This document shows positions 31,336 to 42,813 of a DNA stretch of 64,000 bases, piece by piece. Numbering within the stretch: position 1 is the stretch's first letter; every line of letters begins with the position of its first letter. The notes below the pieces were generated by a model, which was given only the letters and a program-made list of their open reading frames with translations, had not been told where the DNA came from and made no database searches. Position numbers and translations under genes: made by a program. Source of the DNA: Channallabes apus (Eukaryota; Chordata; Actinopteri; Siluriformes; Clariidae); NCBI GenBank assembly GCA_030522415.1, contig CM060109.1, positions 21,686,661 through 21,750,660 on the forward strand. The letters run 5' to 3'.

Positions 31336-34305
31336 TTACAAAAATGCTTGGTTAAATAAATAGGTTTTGAGCCTAGACTTAAACACTGAGACTGTGTCTG
31401 AGTCCCGAACACTATTTGGAAGACTATTCCATAATTTTGGGGCTTTGTAAGAAAAAGCTCTGCCCCCAGCTGTAGTTTTCATAATACGCGGTACTGATAA
31501 GCAGCCTGCATACTTTGACCGAAGTAGGCGTGGCGTATCGTAAGACACTAGCAGTTCGCTCAGATACTGCGGCGCGAGACCATTTAATGCCTTATATGTC
31601 AAGAGTAGTATTTTAAAATCAATGCGAAATTTCACAGGGAGCCAATGCAGCGAAGATAGGATAGGGGTGATGTGCTCATATCTTCTGGTTCTAGTGAGGA
31701 CTCTCGCTGCTGCATTTTGGACTAGCTGAAGCTTGTTTATGCACCTAACTGAACAACCAGACAGTAAGGCATTACAATAGTCCAACCTAGAAGTGATAAA
31801 AGCATGAACTAGTTTTTCTGCATCATTTAGCGACAATATATTTCTTATTTTGGCGATATTTCTAAGGTGAAAGAATGCTATCCTGGTGATATTATCTACA
31901 TGAGCTTCAAATGAAAGGCTGGAATCTATAATCACGCCAAGGTCTTTTACTGTTGCACTTGACGGAACAGAAAGGCCATCTAAAGTTACGGTGTGATCTA
32001 AGATTTTACTTCTAGCTGTATGCGGTCCTATGACTAGAACTTCTGTCTTATCCGGATTAAGCAGAAGGAAGTTAATTAGCATCCAATTTCTTATGTCCTG
32101 AACACATTGCTCAACTTTAGTAAGATGGTTTTTCTCATCAGGTTTTGTTGAGACGTATAGCTGTGTGTCGTCAGCATAACAATGAAAACTAATACCATGC
32201 TTACGGATTATGTTGCCCAAAGGAAGCATGTAAAGGGAAAAAAGCAGTGGGCCTAAAACTGAACCCTGCGGAACGCCAAACTCCACTAGAGAACATGCAG
32301 AATAATCACCATTTAAGTCTACATACTGATAACGATCGGTCAAATAGGATCTGAGCCAGGAGAGGGCTGTACCCTTAATTCCTACTAAATTTTCTAATCT
32401 GTGAAGAAGAATAGCATGATCAATAGTGTCAAAAGCTGCACTGAGGTCGAGTAATACAAGCATAGTTACACAACCCTGATCAGAGGCCAATAGGAGGTCA
32501 TTTACTACTTTAACGAGCGCTGTTTCTGTGCTGTGATGAGGCCTAAATCCTGACTGATACAGTTCATGTATGCCATTTCTATGTAGATATGAGCATAGCT
32601 GCTCCGCTACTATCTTTTCCAGAATCTTAGAGATAAAGGGGAGGTTTGATATTGGCCTGTAATTGGACAGCTGACAGGGGTCGAGGTCAGGTTTCTTAAT
32701 TATTGGTTTAATAACTGCTACTTTAAAAGATTTTGGAACATAACCAATGCTGAGTGAGGAATTAATTATTCTCAACAGCGGTTCTGTTATTACTGGTACT
32801 ATCTGTTTAAGAAAATGTGTCGGTATAGGATCTAATATACAGGTTGATGAATTTGCAGAAGAGATGAGTGAAATTAGTTAATTCTCTTCAAGAGGAGTAA
32901 AGTATTCTAGGTTTGAATCTGACATGGCTAGGTTAACATCAGTATCAATTACATTGTTTGGTTTCAAAGCCTCAATTTTATGCCTGATATTTTCAATTTT
33001 ATTATTAAAAAAGTTCATGAAGTCCTCACTATTGCATGATGTTGTTGTGGAGATTTCTGTAGTGGTCTTATTTCTGGTTAATTTGGCTACGGTATTAAAT
33101 AAAAATCTAGGATTATTTTTATTTTCTTCTATAAGAGTGGAGAGATACGTTGATCTAGCTACACTAAGAGCTTTCCTATAGTTCAGGATGCTCTCTTTCC
33201 ATGCTATTTGAAATACCAACAATTTAGTTTGACGCCATTTACGCTCTAATTTCCGAGCAGTCTGTTTTAAAGTGCGTGTGTGATCGTTATACCAGGGAGC
33301 GAGTTTCTTATCTCTAATAATTTTTCTTTTAGCTGGAGCTACATTATCTAAGGTACAACGAAGTGTCAACTCTAAATATTCAGTCGCCTGATCAAGTTCT
33401 GTGGGGTCAAACGGTGGCCTAATCGAAGTTGGTAACTCTGGGAGATTACTGATAAAACTCTGTGTGGTAGTTGATGTGAATGTACGTTTAATACGGTAGC
33501 GCGGTGCTGTGCGTACATTATCACTGTGACACACTTGAATGGAGACAAGATAGTGATCTGAGATAATTTCAGACAGTGGAATTGTGAATACATTTCTTAT
33601 AATTAATCCGAAGAATATTACTAAATCTAAAGTGTGACCTGCTTTATGAGTGGGTCCTACTACACACTGATTTACGCCTACGGAGTCCAGTATGGATATA
33701 AATGCTGTTCTCAGAGGGTCTTCTGGATTCTCAAAATGAATGTTAAAATCACCAGCAATTAACACTTTGTCTACAGAAATGACCAGGTCTGAGATGAAAT
33801 CTGCAAATTCACTAAGAAATTCAGAATACGGCCCTGGAGGTCTGTAAATTATAATTAGTGGAATCGACTGAGCTGATTTAATATACTTAAATACACTTAT
33901 GTTACTATAGATAATTTCAAATGAGTTGAATTTGTGTCTGTGTTTTTGTATGATAGACAGATTATCATTATGAATAACTGCGACGCCTCCTCCTCTACCA
34001 GTTAACCGAGGTTGGTGTATGTAGCTGTATCCAGGAGGACTAGCTTCATTTAGAGCTACATACTCGTCCTGTTTAACCCATGTTTCAGTTAAACAGAGTA
34101 TATTAAATGCCTGATCTGTGATAATTTCATTAACAATAACTGCTTTTGATGCGAGAGATCTAATATTTAACAATCCTATCTTCAGATCAGAGGTGCCGGC
34201 TGCGCATTCAGTATGATCTGAGTTTGTGGTCTTTATGCTAATTAGATTATTGAAACAGACTTTCTGAGTCTTTCTACACTTTTGCTTAGATCGGGGAACA
34301 GACAC
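31336..34305 (-). pseudogene. L2 ORF2, endonuclease-reverse transcriptase, one stop
   Basis: A single frame of about 990 codons is interrupted only by TAA at 32878-32880. The first part is an APE-type endonuclease with LLNIRSLASKA, CLTETWV, GRGGGVAVI, IYRPPGPYSEF, IAGDFNIHFE, HTLDLVI and the catalytic SDH. After the stop come the reverse transcriptase blocks [41 protein letters not shown] and YADDTQLY. The C-terminal domain has [10 protein letters not shown] and [17 protein letters not shown]. It performs target-primed reverse transcription. All catalytic motifs are present, but full-length protein needs readthrough. Confidence 0.88.
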
Positions 34306-34399
34306 AGTCTCAATAAGGTGAACCCTGAGTGACGACTCTATGCAGCTAGCAGACAGTTGGTTTAGCCTGTCTGTCTGCTCCCTGGCCTGGGCTCTGGAT

Positions 34400-35297
34400 T
34401 GTCACAGATTAACTAGACCTCTACTGAGACTATGAGCTATACTGCAGGAAATGAGAGCAGCACCTTCCCGAGTGGGATGGACACCGTCCCGCCCTAACAG
34501 GCCAGCTTTGCCCTCAAAGGTCTTCCAATTATCTATGTAGCCCACATTATTTTCGGAGCACCACCTGGACATCCAGCGGTTCAGCGACCATAACCTGCTT
34601 TAAGCTATGTCACCACGTCTCATTGGGATGGGACCAGAGCATATTACTTCATCGGACATCGCCTTCGCTAATTTAAACACCTCTGTAAAGTTACTCTTAC
34701 TAACCTCTGACTGACGAAGGCGTATATCGTTAGCTCCAGCATGTACCACTATCTTAGAGAACCTGTGCTGTCCTAGAGCCCTAAGATTACCTGCTATGTC
34801 CGGTGCTCTGGCTCCCGGGATACACCTAACCACTGCCGCTGGCGCCCCTAAAGGTCTAGCTAATGTCACGTGCCTCAGTATAGAGTCTCCTATAACCAGA
34901 GCTCTTTCAGGTTTCTCAGCGGGTGCAGCACTGAGGAGAGCAAACCTGTTGGACACGTGAAGCGCAGAGGAGGTGTGCTCCGGTGGGCTAGCCTTAGCGT
35001 TAGCTTTGGCCGAACGAGTATGCCGCCAAGTCGTCACCCACTCGCCCCGCTGTGAGGGCTCTAATACCGGAGTCGGGGGCTGATTATCTCCGCCTGTGGC
35101 ACCCAGACTGTCGGCTACGGGAATAACGCTGCTCTCACACTCTCTAAGGTCTGGATGCGCTCCTCTAATGCTGATATCTTCTCCGTCAGAGTGCTCACTA
35201 ACACACACCTATCACAAATAAAATTATCACTAATGACGGAGGAAGAATGTCTAAACATCGTGCACTCTACACACTGAACAAGCTGAACGGTAGACAT
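34400..35297 (-). pseudogene. L2 ORF1 with SGNH esterase-like domain
   Basis: From the ATG at 35297 the frame begins MSTVQLVQCVECTMFRH with C-x2-C pairs (CVEC, CDRC) and a short coiled coil ([17 protein letters not shown]). A frameshift near 35150 leads into a Pro/Ser-rich linker and then [12 protein letters not shown] (block I serine) and [13 protein letters not shown] (block III). After an in-frame stop at about 34602, DGVHPTREG (block V Asp/His) follows near 34480. These are the landmarks of the esterase carried by ORF1 of CR1/L2-group LINEs. Two breaks make it inactive. Confidence 0.75.
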
Positions 35298-35891
35298 GAT
35301 AACGTACCTCTCTGTGTCGGAGTGTTAGTTGTTTGGAGATGAATTCTGTTTGTTGTTCTTAGACGAGGAAACTCGCGCGTTGCGAAACTTTCGCGGCAAC
35401 GATACAAAAACAATGTATGGTGTGTAAATTATAGTATTTTAGTATTTTAATATATACTGTATATAACATATATTTATATTTGGCAATAATTTCATTAAAT
35501 GAAGGTATCCGCCTAATTTAAATGAATAGATAAAACGAGCTTAAAGTGTCCATAATCAAACTGACCATCTTGAGGTGTCCGCCTAACTTTAATACACTAC
35601 AATTTACCAACAATCAAAGCATGATTATGAAATTATTACATTTTGCACACAACGTAATGACTGCAGTAACAAAAATAAGTAAGCAAACATTAATTTATGA
35701 TTGAGAAATAACCAACTATTGGCACAAGTTGGATACCAAATTATGCAGCAATGAGCTCCGCTGCTCCAAATTAAGCACAAGCCTCGACCTGGGAGCTCAT
35801 GACTGAGCGACATGCACTCCTGACACAGACAAAGAACTGACTGACTGCAACTAATATTCTTACTAATATTCAAACTAACACACCTGACATG

Positions 35892-36263
35892 GGCGACGCG
35901 GTGGTGTAGTGGTTAGCACTGTCGCCTTGCACCTCCAGGGTCTGGGTTCGATTCCCCGGCCAGGCTCGATTCCCGTCTCTGTGTGCATGGAGTTTGCATG
36001 TTCTCCCCGTGCTTGGTGAGTTTCCTCCGGGTACTCCGGTTTCCTCCCACAATCCAAAGATATGCAGGTTAGGCTCATTGGCGTTCCTAAATTGCCCGTA
36101 GTGTGTGATTGGGTGTGTGAGTGTGTGTATGTGTGTGCCCTGCGATGGATTGGCACCCTGTCCAGGGTGTACCCCGCCTAGTGCCCGAAGTCTCCTGGGA
36201 TAGGCTCCAGGTCCCCCGCGACCCTGAACACAGGATTAAGCGGTATAGAAAATGAATGAATGA
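35892..36263 (+). mobile_element. complete tRNA-derived SINE with 12 bp TSD
   Basis: It has an A box (TGGTGTAGTGG, 35902-35912) and a B box (GGTTCGATTCC, 35945-35955) of an internal pol III promoter. A core with GTTTGCATGTTCTCCCCGTG follows. The L2-type tail has GGGATAGGCTCCAGG and AGCGGTATAGAAAATG, ending in (AATG)n. Flanks acacctgacatg (35880-35891 and 36264-36275) are a perfect TSD, so the copy is young. Confidence 0.92.
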
Positions 36264-36275
36264 ACACCTGACATG

Positions 36276-36670
36276 ACAAACATTTGTACAGATTGTATGT
36301 GACAAAGACTCATGTCTTCCATGTTGTATGTGACTGTACTCCTGTTTACCCTGTAACTCCGGTTACAGAAAAACAGCAGCAGCAAGATTTAATTATAATT
36401 TCCTCAACAGAACAAAAATACACTGGAAGGAAGCACGATGCATAACAAATCGTGACAATGTGTGATGCCATTAAACAACCTTCTCTTTCATTTCAGATAC
36501 AGAAATTTCATTGGAGCAGCTGATGGTTGACTTTATTGTGTCCAATGAAATTTATGAATGTTGTTTATGTCTAACCAAAAGCTTTCTTATAGCAGCATCA
36601 GACACGGAGGAATTCTGGCACAATTCATCAGAGATATCGCTAAATCATCCATATGTAACTCTAATCTGAG
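36276..36670. other. unassigned sequence inside ERV shell
   Basis: No gene or repeat recognised. A polypyrimidine tract with AG at about 36496 is followed by a short open stretch, which is too short to judge. Confidence 0.35.
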
Positions 36671-36677
36671 ATCGTAC

Positions 36678-37035
36678 TGTCACACACACCCACACCGCGA
36701 CCGGCACTAGGACCCGGAAGTAGCACGGTCGCAAAGACAGAAAGCATAAAAGGAAACAAGATGGTGCTTCACATCACTCAGTCATTGAGTTCAGCCCATG
36801 TCGGTTCAGATCATTTCTCTTCCAAATCGTGAGTACTCATTCTCTTGGGTTTTACTTTCTGTCTATGAGTGTGTGTTTATAGGACGCGGGTTAAATTTGT
36901 GTTTTTCCCTTGCTCACCTTCTGTGAGAGTCCTCAGACTAAATCGCGTGGTTCTCCTGCCTACTCGCTTGCTTCTGCGTTTGGGTTCACCATCCACGCTA
37001 CAAAGGGCTAACCGCTAAAGCTACGTCTTCTGGTC
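36678..37035 (+). repeat. promoter-like module, copy 1 of 3
   Basis: It matches, in inverse orientation, 40120-40490 and 41150-41480. Shared parts include GACCGGCACTAGGACCCGGA, GTGTGTTTATAGGACGCGGG, GTTTTTCCCTTGCTC, TCTGTGAGAGTCCT and CGCTACAAAGGGCTAA. A TATA-like GCATAAAAG stands near 36747. In the other two copies the module lies inside the hAT 39788-41986, so this is probably a detached piece of the same family. Confidence 0.65.
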
Positions 37036-37039
37036 TACT

Positions 37040-37786
37040 CAGGTTAGTGCATGACATGTACTGATTCATATGCTGATGCGCATCTTCTGTAGTGAAGGAT
37101 TGAAGGCACGGGCCCATAATGAAGTGCTCGTACCCTCTCTTCTGGGCTCCAACTGACTCTACTATGCGTAAAGTATCTGAGTCGAAGAAGAGATCAGCAT
37201 GGAAGATGACTTGGATGTTTTGGACACAGATTTTCCTCACTTTACCTCATACACATATAGTAAACACTATATTAGTCTGAAAACACACATGGCAGAATTG
37301 TAACCACGTTATAGATTGTATTAAGTTATGATTGGCACATTGACATGTTATATCTGATGTACAGTTAGATTAGTCAGACTTGAAGTCTTTTACTCTTTTC
37401 TAGTCAATTGTGGAGAGATATGTTTGGCTTCATGGTCTGAGGTTTTGAATGGAATCTATTGATAAAAGACCAGAAGGACTGGAGATGGCCTGCTGAATTC
37501 TTAAACGGAGGTTTGGAGTTCAGGACTCGGTCTCTAGAGTTAAATATTACACTCACAGAGAGGAAGTTCATTATCAGTTCCTGTAGCTTAATAGAATCGC
37601 AGATGTCATGAAGACGCTACAAAAGGAGGCATATCTTCTCATTCTTTACACAGGCACAGGGTTTTGATTAGCTACATTTGTTAAAATTAGATTTTGTAAA
37701 TCTCCTCTATGCTAATGCCTGACTGTTCATTTATTGTCATGTTATTGACAAATTGTAGTAAATTCTGTTAGAATTTAAGGGGGCAC
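37040..37786. other. 3' interior of ERV shell, no gene recognised
   Basis: This should be env and the 3' end of the provirus. An 80-codon open stretch on the minus strand (37004-37240) is not recognisable. Only the purine run at the right border is suggestive. Confidence 0.4.
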
Positions 37787-38277
37787 TGTAAGGTTTTATA
37801 ATATTGTAAGACAATGTAATCTATAGTAATAAGAAGATTCCTGTGCCTTGAGAACAGACCCCTCATTGTGCTTCCTCATGCCTTCTGTATTAACACCTTC
37901 TATGTTAACACATTCTATATCCTGTATCCAGACGAAGATACGTCCAAATGGCTCTTGTCTGCTAGAATCCTTTTGTTTAATCAGGAGAATGCAAATGTAT
38001 CTCCTCTCACCTGTCTATCTCCGGGTCCATCTAGGACTGACATGTTATTGACTGGTTCTTTTGATGTTCGGGACGTAGCACCATTTAAATGTCCTCTCTT
38101 TGCTGAGAATAAACAGAGATCTTCAGACATCATGCCTGCGTGTGTGTGTGTTTGTCTCTCCCGGTCGATCGGGCCGGGACCGGTAAGTGTACAGTATCAA
38201 GGTGCAGCGGACACAACAAGAAATAACTCTTAGCTTAAAACTTAGCTCGGACACACTTCATCATTTTAAACCTAACA
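37787..38277 (+). repeat. ERV 3' LTR
   Basis: Begins TGTAAGGTTTTATAATATTG and ends AAACCTAACA; AATAAA at 38108-38113. A purine run (AAGGGGG, 37777-37783) lies three bases upstream, as a polypurine tract would. It has a few short insertions relative to the 5' LTR, for example near 37905 and 38065. Confidence 0.75.
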
Positions 38278-38282
38278 ATGCC

Positions 38283-38989
38283 TCTGACAGTCTGCTTCAG
38301 TATGACTTATCTATCTTTTTCTTAGCAAGCTAGAAAGTGTTTCTTTTCCAATGCCCAATAATGTAGCCCTTATAACTTAATAACTGCAACCATTTTATTT
38401 TGGGTATGCTTTTATCGGATTTGTGCACGAAAATGGGGGGCTGAAAAATAAAGGGGAAATACAGTAAACAGTTTTGCGAGTAGATGAGTAAAAAAAAATG
38501 TATTACTGATCAGGAAGGCTGGCTTTGTACTGGGGACTGGAACATTTGGAATATGTTGCAGGCATCAAAGCGACAGTCAAGTTCATCAGTTTGAACATTT
38601 CATAACTATTTTTTTATTCAATATGGATCAACAAGGATTTGCAATATACTCTATTCTGTTTTTATTTATGTTTTACACAACATCCCAACTCCTTGGAACT
38701 AGGGTTTGTAAATACAGGTTTTTATTTCTTAGTGTCAGTCGACCCGCTTAACACATGCAGCAGAGGAAAGAAGAGCTCGCTGTGGAACATCGAAGGAAAT
38801 GGAAAGTTTAAAGAAGTTATACTAAGCTCTCAATATTTTATTGCACTGTTATGTTTACTCATACAGTGCTTCATTGCATCATACTTGCACATTATAGATG
38901 CTGATTTGCAGCTAATTAGTAGTCTGCACATGCACAATTTGTCATGTGGGCAGAAATTGTAACTTGTTATTGTTATTATTATTATTATT

Positions 38990-39026
<37 letters not shown>

Positions 39027-39595
39027 TAACAAGGGTATTGCAATAGGACATTTTCTTCATCAGTCCAGTGTTTTAGGTTGATGTCAGTTACATCAATATA
39101 CTGTACTGCCAAATTTAACCACTGGAACTTGAAATGCAGTATAGAAAAAGTGATCATGTTGGTTCTTAAAGTGTGACTGACTCTTTCGTTGGTGCTGACG
39201 GAAGGGGAGACCCAAGCATTAATTGCACTGGTGGCAGCAGGGCCGTGCAGAGACTTTTAAAGGGGCGGGTGCTCAAAGTTAAAAAAGATACGTTAAAAAA
39301 GGTTTACTGAGGGATCCACTGCCTTTAGCAGCCTCACACAGCTCCTTTTGTAATTGTTTCTTCCTCGTCTCCTTAGTTTGTCTGTATTGTTGGGTCGGGT
39401 GTTTCTCATCATCTTTCTCTTGGCAGGACAAAAAAGGTTATCTGTGAGGTTCAGGTGAGGAAAAAAAAGGCATCTGCTTGTCAGCGGACGGAAGCATAAA
39501 GTGCTCTATAATTTCCTGATAGACGCTGTGTTAACTTCGGACTTGATAAAAAAGTGAACCAGCGCCAGCAAATGACATCAAATTTCAAATCATCA
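38283..39595. other. spacer with microsatellite and transposon end
   Basis: No gene. An (ATT)n/(AAT)n microsatellite with a switch of strand lies at about 38967-39023. GGCCGTGCAGAGACTTTTAA (39242-39261) recalls a terminal repeat of a fish DNA transposon, but no partner end was found. Confidence 0.4.
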
Positions 39596-39787
39596 CTAGA
39601 GATGTTCCGATACCATTTTTCCCCTCCCGATACAGATACTGATTCCGATACTTGGGCTCAGGGTAATGGCCGATACAGAGTACCGATCCGATACCTGGGT
39701 GTGTATCTGTACGGTGTATATATACTGTATTTATATACACTAGGATTGTTCCGATTCCGATATTGGTATCGGAAATGCTACCGATAC
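39596..39787. repeat. hAT end fragments
   Basis: TAGAGATGTTCCGATACC (39597) and TAGGATTGTTCCGATTCC (39741) are starts of hAT terminal repeats made of CCGATA-type units. Matching inverse material (GTACCGATCCGATACCATTT) follows the next element at 42040-42060. It looks like the outer host of the nested element. Confidence 0.5.
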
Positions 39788-39941
39788 TAGGGCTGCACGA
39801 TATATCGAAAACATATTGTTATCGCGATAATGGCATGCGCGATAACCATATCGCAAAGAGTTGCGATAAATACTTTATGTGCCAAGCATTTGTGTGTCCA
39901 AATTTGACCAATCAGATGGACCCTTACTATGTTTATACCCG

Positions 39942-39944
<3 letters not shown>

Positions 39945-39998
<54 letters not shown>
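39945..39998. repeat. (AT)n microsatellite
   Basis: About 26 AT units; the inner hAT end starts directly after it. Confidence 0.9.
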
Positions 39999-40001
<3 letters not shown>

Positions 40002-41124
40002 GGCTGCACGATATTAGGAAAATATGCGATATGCGATATTGTTGTTGAATATTGCGATAATATTGTTGAATATTGCGATATATTCTTTATACTTCATTCT
40101 GTCGCGAACTAAGCCCGGATGATCAGAAGACTTAGCGATTAGCCGTTAGCCCGACTTAGCGATTAGCCATTAGCCCTTTGTAGCGTGGACGGTAAACCCA
40201 AACGTGGAAGCAAGCGAGTAGGCAGGATAACCACGCGAATTAGTCTAAGGACTCTCACAGAAGGGGAGCAAGGGAAAAACACACATTTAACCCGCGTCCT
40301 ATAGACACACACTCGAATCAGAAAGTAAACAATCTGAACCGACATGGCGAACTCAGTGACTAAGCTGTATGCAATGCTTTGTTTACTCCTCTTATACTTC
40401 CGGGTTCGCGCCCGCATTACTTCCGGGTCATAGTGCCGGTCGTGGAGCGAGTGTGTGTGTGTGTGTGTGTGTGCGTGCGTGCGTGCGCTCATGTGTGACA
40501 AATAGTATTTTTTTAATTTAATTTCTGATTAATAATTTTTATTTTTAAAAAACAGGCAAGCCAAAGAGAATATTTTGTTTAAAAGATGCTCTTGTTTTAA
40601 GACACTATTGATGAGTCTATGGTTACATGTAAATAAAAAGTCATGTTTGAAAGTAATTCATATTGTGTTGGCAGGTCTATAGTAACAGCAAACCAGAAAT
40701 CAGAATATCTGCTGAGGGTTTTAAGTCATTCATAGTGTTTTGAAGTCTAAATATTTGCAACTTCCTTGACATATAGCTTCTTTTTAGCCTGAATTAGATT
40801 TAATTACATCAGACGAATATCTATTACCTGTTTATTTTAGTATGATCATTACATATAAATAAATAAAAAAAAAATAGGCAATAATAATAAAAAATGCATT
40901 TCTCTAGGGAAATGTTATATCGCAAGAAATATCGTATATATAAATATCTTATATATATATAAGATATAAGCGGGTATAAACATAGTAAGGGCCCATCTGA
41001 TTGGTCAAATTTGGACACACAAATGCTTGGCAAATAAAGTATTTATCGCAACTCTTTGCGATATGGTTATCGCGCATGCCATTATCGCGATAACGATATA
41101 TTTTCGATATATCGTGCAGCCCTA
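39999..41124 (-). mobile_element. inner hAT copy
   Basis: It starts TAGGGCTGCACGATATTAGG and ends ATATATCGTGCAGCCCTA. The flanks are AT repeats on both sides, so an 8 bp TSD cannot be told from the microsatellite. Confidence 0.6.
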
Positions 41125-41924
41125 ATATATATATCGCAAAACAACCCGGGATGATCAGAAGACTTAGCGATTAGCCGTTAGCCCTTTGTAGCGTGGACGG
41201 TAAACCCAAACGCGGAAGCAAGCGAGTAGGCAGGATAACCACGCGAATTAGTCTAAGGACTCTCACAGAAGGGGAGCAAGGGAAAAACACACATTTAACC
41301 CGCGTCCTATAGACACACACTCGAATCAGAAAGTAAACAATCAGTTTACTGAAGTAAACAGTGACAAAGCTGTATGCGATGGTTTGTTTACTCCTCTTAT
41401 ACTTCCGGGTTCGCGCCCACATTACTTCCGGGTCCTAGTGCCGGTCGCGGAGCGCGCGCGCATGTGTGTGTGTGTGTGACAAATAGTATTTTTTTAATTA
41501 CATTTTTTGTTTAATAATATTTTTTATTTAAAAAAAAAAAAAAACTGGCAAACCAAAGAGAATATTTTGTTTAAAAGATGCTCTTGTTTTAAGACACCAT
41601 TGATGAGTGTATGGTTACATGTAAATAAAAAGTAATGTTTGAAAGTAATTCATATTGTGTTGGCAGGTCTATGGTAACAGCAAACAAGGAGTCAGAATAT
41701 CTGCTGAGGGTTTTAAGTCATTCATAGTGTTTGAAGTCTAAATATTTGCAACTTCCTTGACATATAGTTCCTTTTTAGCCTGAATTAGATTTAATTACAT
41801 CAGACGAATATCTATTACCTGTTTATTTTAGTATGATCGTTACATATAAATAAATAATAATAAAAAAAAGGCAATAATAAAAAATGCATTTCTCTAGAGA
41901 AATGTTATATCGCAAGAAATATCG
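40113..41924. repeat. direct duplication U/U'
   Basis: U (about 40113-40934) and U' (about 41145-41924) are direct repeats, from CCCGGATGATCAGAAG to GCAAGAAATATCGT, with more than 90% identity by eye. Both contain the module also found at 36678-37035. Confidence 0.75.
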
Positions 41925-41994
41925 TTATCGCAATATTCAACAACAATATCGCATATCGCATATTTTCCTAATATCGTGCAGCCCTAACCGATAC

Positions 41995-42410
41995 CACAAA
42001 AAAATCTCGCATCGGAATCGGCGAGTATTTGAGTCCACGTACCGATCCGATACCATTTTCCTGAACATAACCTATTTATGCCCGCTAGTTTTGCTAGCTT
42101 GATCTCCGCGAGAGGAGCGCGTGAACGAGCTGCGCGAGCTCCCGTGGCACCTTCACTTCCGCGTAGAGCCGGCCTTGGCATCCCTGCCACCAAAGTGGAA
42201 AAGGCCGCAGAGAGCCTTTAACCCTTTCTTTACCCATTTTTCTAAATAAATTACCTTTTTCCCTGTAAGGCCTCGCCTCCTGTCCGTGTTTCATGGTGTC
42301 GCCCGTGCATTTAGGGTGGAACCTGTTACACAGGGCTAGTAGTATTTTAATTATTATTATTGGAAGCAGGTTATTGCTTCATTCATTTTTGCATGTGTAA
42401 TGTAGATGCA
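41995..42410. other. possible LTR 3' part and spacer
   Basis: After hAT end material to about 42075 comes GC-rich sequence with AAATAAATTACC near 42244 and CCTGTTACA at 42322-42330, which looks like the R-U5 end of an unidentified LTR. The partner start was not found. Confidence 0.3.
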
Positions 42411-42629
42411 TACAGTGGCTTGCAAAAGAATTCGGCCCCCTTGAACTTTTCCACATTTTGTCACATTACAGCCACAAACATGAATCAATTTTATTGGAAT
42501 TCCACGTTAAAGACCAATACAAAGTGGTGTACACGTGAGAAGTGGAATGAAAACCATACATGATTCCAAATATTTTTTACAAATAAATAACTGAAAAGTG
42601 GGGTGTGTGTAATTATTCAGCCCCCTGAG

Positions 42630-42807
42630 TCAATACTTTGTAGAACGACCTTTTGCTGCAATTACAGCTGACAGTCTTTTAGGGTATGTCTCTACCAGCT
42701 TTGCACATCTATAGATTGAAATCCTTGCCCATTCTTCTTTGCAAAACAGCTCCAGCTCAGTCCGATTAGATGGACAGCGTTGGTGAACAGCAGTTTTCAG
42801 ATCTTGC
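42630..42807 (-). pseudogene. Tc1 transposase, C-terminal piece
   Basis: The peptide has MWQDLKTAVHQRCPSN, ELELFCKEEWARI and KLVETYPKRLSAVIAAKG, the C-terminal end of a Tc1 transposase. Confidence 0.8.
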
Positions 42808-42813
42808 CACATA

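Larger units (their letters stand above)
30850..35400 (-). mobile_element. nearly full-length L2-type LINE
   Basis: On the minus strand: a 5' region, ORF1 with an esterase-like domain (34400-35297), ORF2 with endonuclease and reverse transcriptase (31336-34305), and a 3' UTR including a pyrimidine-rich stretch seen as (GA)n at 30955-31040. The exact 3' end is not resolved. Few breaks are present: one frameshift and one stop in ORF1 and one stop in ORF2, so it is a fairly young copy. It lies inside the ERV shell. Confidence 0.85.
18449..38277 (+). mobile_element. endogenous retrovirus shell with two LTRs
   Basis: Two LTRs in the same orientation (18449-18897 and 37787-38277) are clearly similar, with short indels. 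The outer flanks are atgcc (18444-18448) and atgcc (38278-38282), a 5 bp TSD. A tRNA-Pro-like primer-binding site follows the left LTR, and a purine run AAGGGGG precedes the right one. This is the layout of a single provirus, of gammaretrovirus-like type judged only by its primer site. The 18.9 kb between them is mostly later insertions: gypsy 19319-29874, L2 about 30850-35400, SINE 35892-36263. I recognise no gag, pol or env, so these were deleted or have decayed. Alternatively, two solo LTRs share a TSD by chance. Confidence 0.65.
39788..41986 (+). mobile_element. hAT element with nested relative
   Basis: The outer ends are TAGGGCTGCACGATATATCG and TAATATCGTGCAGCCCTA, with a perfect 8 bp TSD accgatac (39780-39787, 41987-41994). 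A second pair of the same ends lies inside (39999 and 41124). The two pairs are crossed: the left outer end matches the right inner end, and the reverse. No transposase is readable. Confidence 0.75.

Noticed and set aside
35892..35970. Possible tRNA gene (A and B boxes present)
   Set aside because: No cloverleaf acceptor pairing, and it is fused to a SINE body with TSDs; it is a SINE head.
37004..37240. 80-codon minus-strand frame inside the ERV shell, considered as env remnant or host exon
   Set aside because: No retroviral or other motif recognised, and no neighbouring coding pieces; not supported.
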